Source: Limnephilus marmoratus
Lineage: Eukaryota; Arthropoda; Insecta; Trichoptera; Limnephilidae
Length of the DNA: 64,000 nucleotides
Direction of reading: 5' to 3'
Assembly (NCBI GenBank): GCA_917880885.1
Contig: OU862913.1
Location: 30,699,286-30,763,285 of the forward strand
The notes beneath the pieces are model-generated. The model saw nothing but the letters and a program-made list of their open reading frames with translations, made no database searches and was not told where the DNA came from. Of this stretch, positions 62,440 through 64,000 are shown piece after piece (position 1 is the stretch's first letter; the number at the start of each line of letters is the position of its first letter). Both the position numbers and the translations under genes were made by a program.

Positions 62440-64000
62440 AATTGGGTGTAGTATTAATTAAAGCTGTGGTCCGCGTGCCGATTAAGTCTTACGTTAAAAC
62501 CAGTTTCATGTTCCGAATAATTTGTCAAAATTTCAGTAGTAGATTAATGTGCTGACGCATTTCGAAGAAAATCTTTATAATATTTCGATTGCTTTAAATT
62601 TTGTTCCAAACCTTTCCAAATTCGTAATTCGTAGGAAAACCATACGCATTATGCGAGTACCTAATACTAATTAAATCAGGGGACTCGCAAGTAGATTCAC
62701 TCTTAATTTAAAACCAGTTTTGTAAATGGGAAGGGTGGGGGGAAAGAAGCGCCCCCGCGGCGGCATTTTTAAGGGGGTGGCAAATTTTCACAATAAATAA
62801 TAACACTTTCTTGTAAAAATTTAAACCATTTCATTTATACATTTATAATTTTTTGATGCACCTACGATTCGGACCGATTAAAATGAGCACGGAATTTTTT
62901 CATTTCTTATTCTGTGATGAAACCGGGGAATCCCATTTCTTTTAATGAATACATAATAATTTCATCTCGATCACTGCAGTGACTGGCAACACCGTCTGCA
63001 GTGAATTGCAAGAATTTCCAGTTTTTTTGCGCTTGGATTGCTTATGATTATGACTAATTTACAGTGAGAATGATTGAGAGAGGTCCGTGGTTGATGTGAT
63101 GTGATTGAAAATTTTGAGAAAGTTTCATTCATTGCTGGATCATGAGTGACTTGCGATGTGAGTAATAAATATTTTTTTTAATTTTTAATTTATGTAATTG
63201 TATATTTTACTGATTCGTTGTATTATGCGAGTAAGCTGGCTAGTAGGCTAATTAAAGCTGGGAAGACGCAAACAGATTGAGTCTTAATTATAACCAGAAT
63301 TTTTTTCAGAATGTAACGATTGAAATTCAGTTTTGTATTCATCTGCTGATACATTTCGAAGGAGACTAATATTTTTTTCGAAGTGCAGTTCTAAAATTCT
63401 AGTTGCACACTATGTATTTGCTAACAGAATCAATGAGAATTTTTTTCATATTCTGAATGTAGTTTTAAACTAGTTCTGTGATCAGAATGTAAAATTTCTG
63501 CTGTGGTTTCTTCTGCTGACACATTTCTAAGTAAAACATTCTCTTCAGTTGCAGAGTTGTCAGTTTCTGGTTGCAGACCTTGTATTTGCTGCCAGAATCA
63601 AAGAAAAAAAATATTTTCATGTTCTGAGTGTAGTTTAATTCATCGCATACACACTGGTTTTGTGTTCAGAATACGATAACGATAAATAAAATAAGAAGAT
63701 GCCGATTTATCCTGTACGGAGTGAAGCCTTGCATTTGAGTTGTATGCCATATGCTGCAAAATTGACTGTCCCGTGTGTTTCTATGATTTCGGGACTTTTA
63801 CACAGAATCAATCTAAAGATAAAACCTGCCTTGTTCGATGAAAATGCGAAATTCTATTACATGGATATGATTCTCAATTTCCGAGTGCGGTTATAAATTT
63901 GTAGTAGAATTTATAACATGATTTTTATTTTAAGAATCCTCGTCACATGTGATATAAAAATTTACATTAAATGTGGTCGCATTATTTTTTTTTTATTTCT
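62440..64000 (-). repeat. Relative of the nested hAT-like element's interior
   Basis: gtggcaaattttcacaataaataataacac (62776) and units with tgctgacacatttc and tgagtgtagttt are the reverse complement of parts of 41203-43557. It runs off the window. Neither terminus was identified. No genes; the 65-residue frame at 63699 is not supported. Confidence 0.6.

Overview
The window reads as repeat-rich, AT-rich insect nuclear DNA. The evidence is BEL/Pao and Ty3/gypsy retrotransposons, several non-LTR (LINE) families, RTE-like, hAT and PIF/Harbinger-type elements, intron-containing genes and C2H2 zinc-finger coding sequence. Lepidoptera is my best guess, but nothing proves the order. No bacterial, rRNA or ordinary tRNA genes were seen.

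Region 1 (1-15.3 kb) is one BEL/Pao element (678-15266) with 237/280-bp LTRs, a tRNA-Tyr-like primer site and a 5-bp target duplication. It has been broken by a ~4.2-kb composite insertion in gag, a LINE fragment in the protease region, a deletion at the RT/RNase H border and a near-complete LINE (10580-13692) in integrase. Short elements at 2.75, 4.05 and 22.9 kb fuse the 5' and 3' ends of that LINE.

Region 2 (16-24 kb) is a 5.7-kb element with PIF/Harbinger-type ends flanked by TAA. It encloses an unrecognised multi-exon coding unit with tandemly copied exons, an RTE tail, an inverted repeat with hammerhead-like motifs and a 609-bp duplication. A truncated relative abuts it end to end.

Region 3 (24-47.5 kb) is decayed LINE remnants followed by a minus-strand zinc-finger gene. 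Three exons (47503-47473, 46624-46472, 32395-31272) join in phase into a predicted 435-residue protein with 13 C2H2 fingers. Its introns and 3' end are filled by nested insertions: BEL2 (27910-30901); a LINE with a 60-A tail (33664-41075), itself split by a young gypsy (35222-39143) that lacks RT/RNase H; and a hAT-like element (41144-46226) holding a second hAT-like element and an RTE-like LINE.

Region 4 (47.5-64 kb) holds more inverted repeats, MITEs and tandem repeats. It then carries an inverted paralogue of the same gene on the plus strand (exons 58032-58185 and 61288-61440); the finger exon would lie beyond the window. The two genes are divergent and share flanking sequence, so the main host story is an inverted gene duplication whose minus arm was later inflated by transposons.
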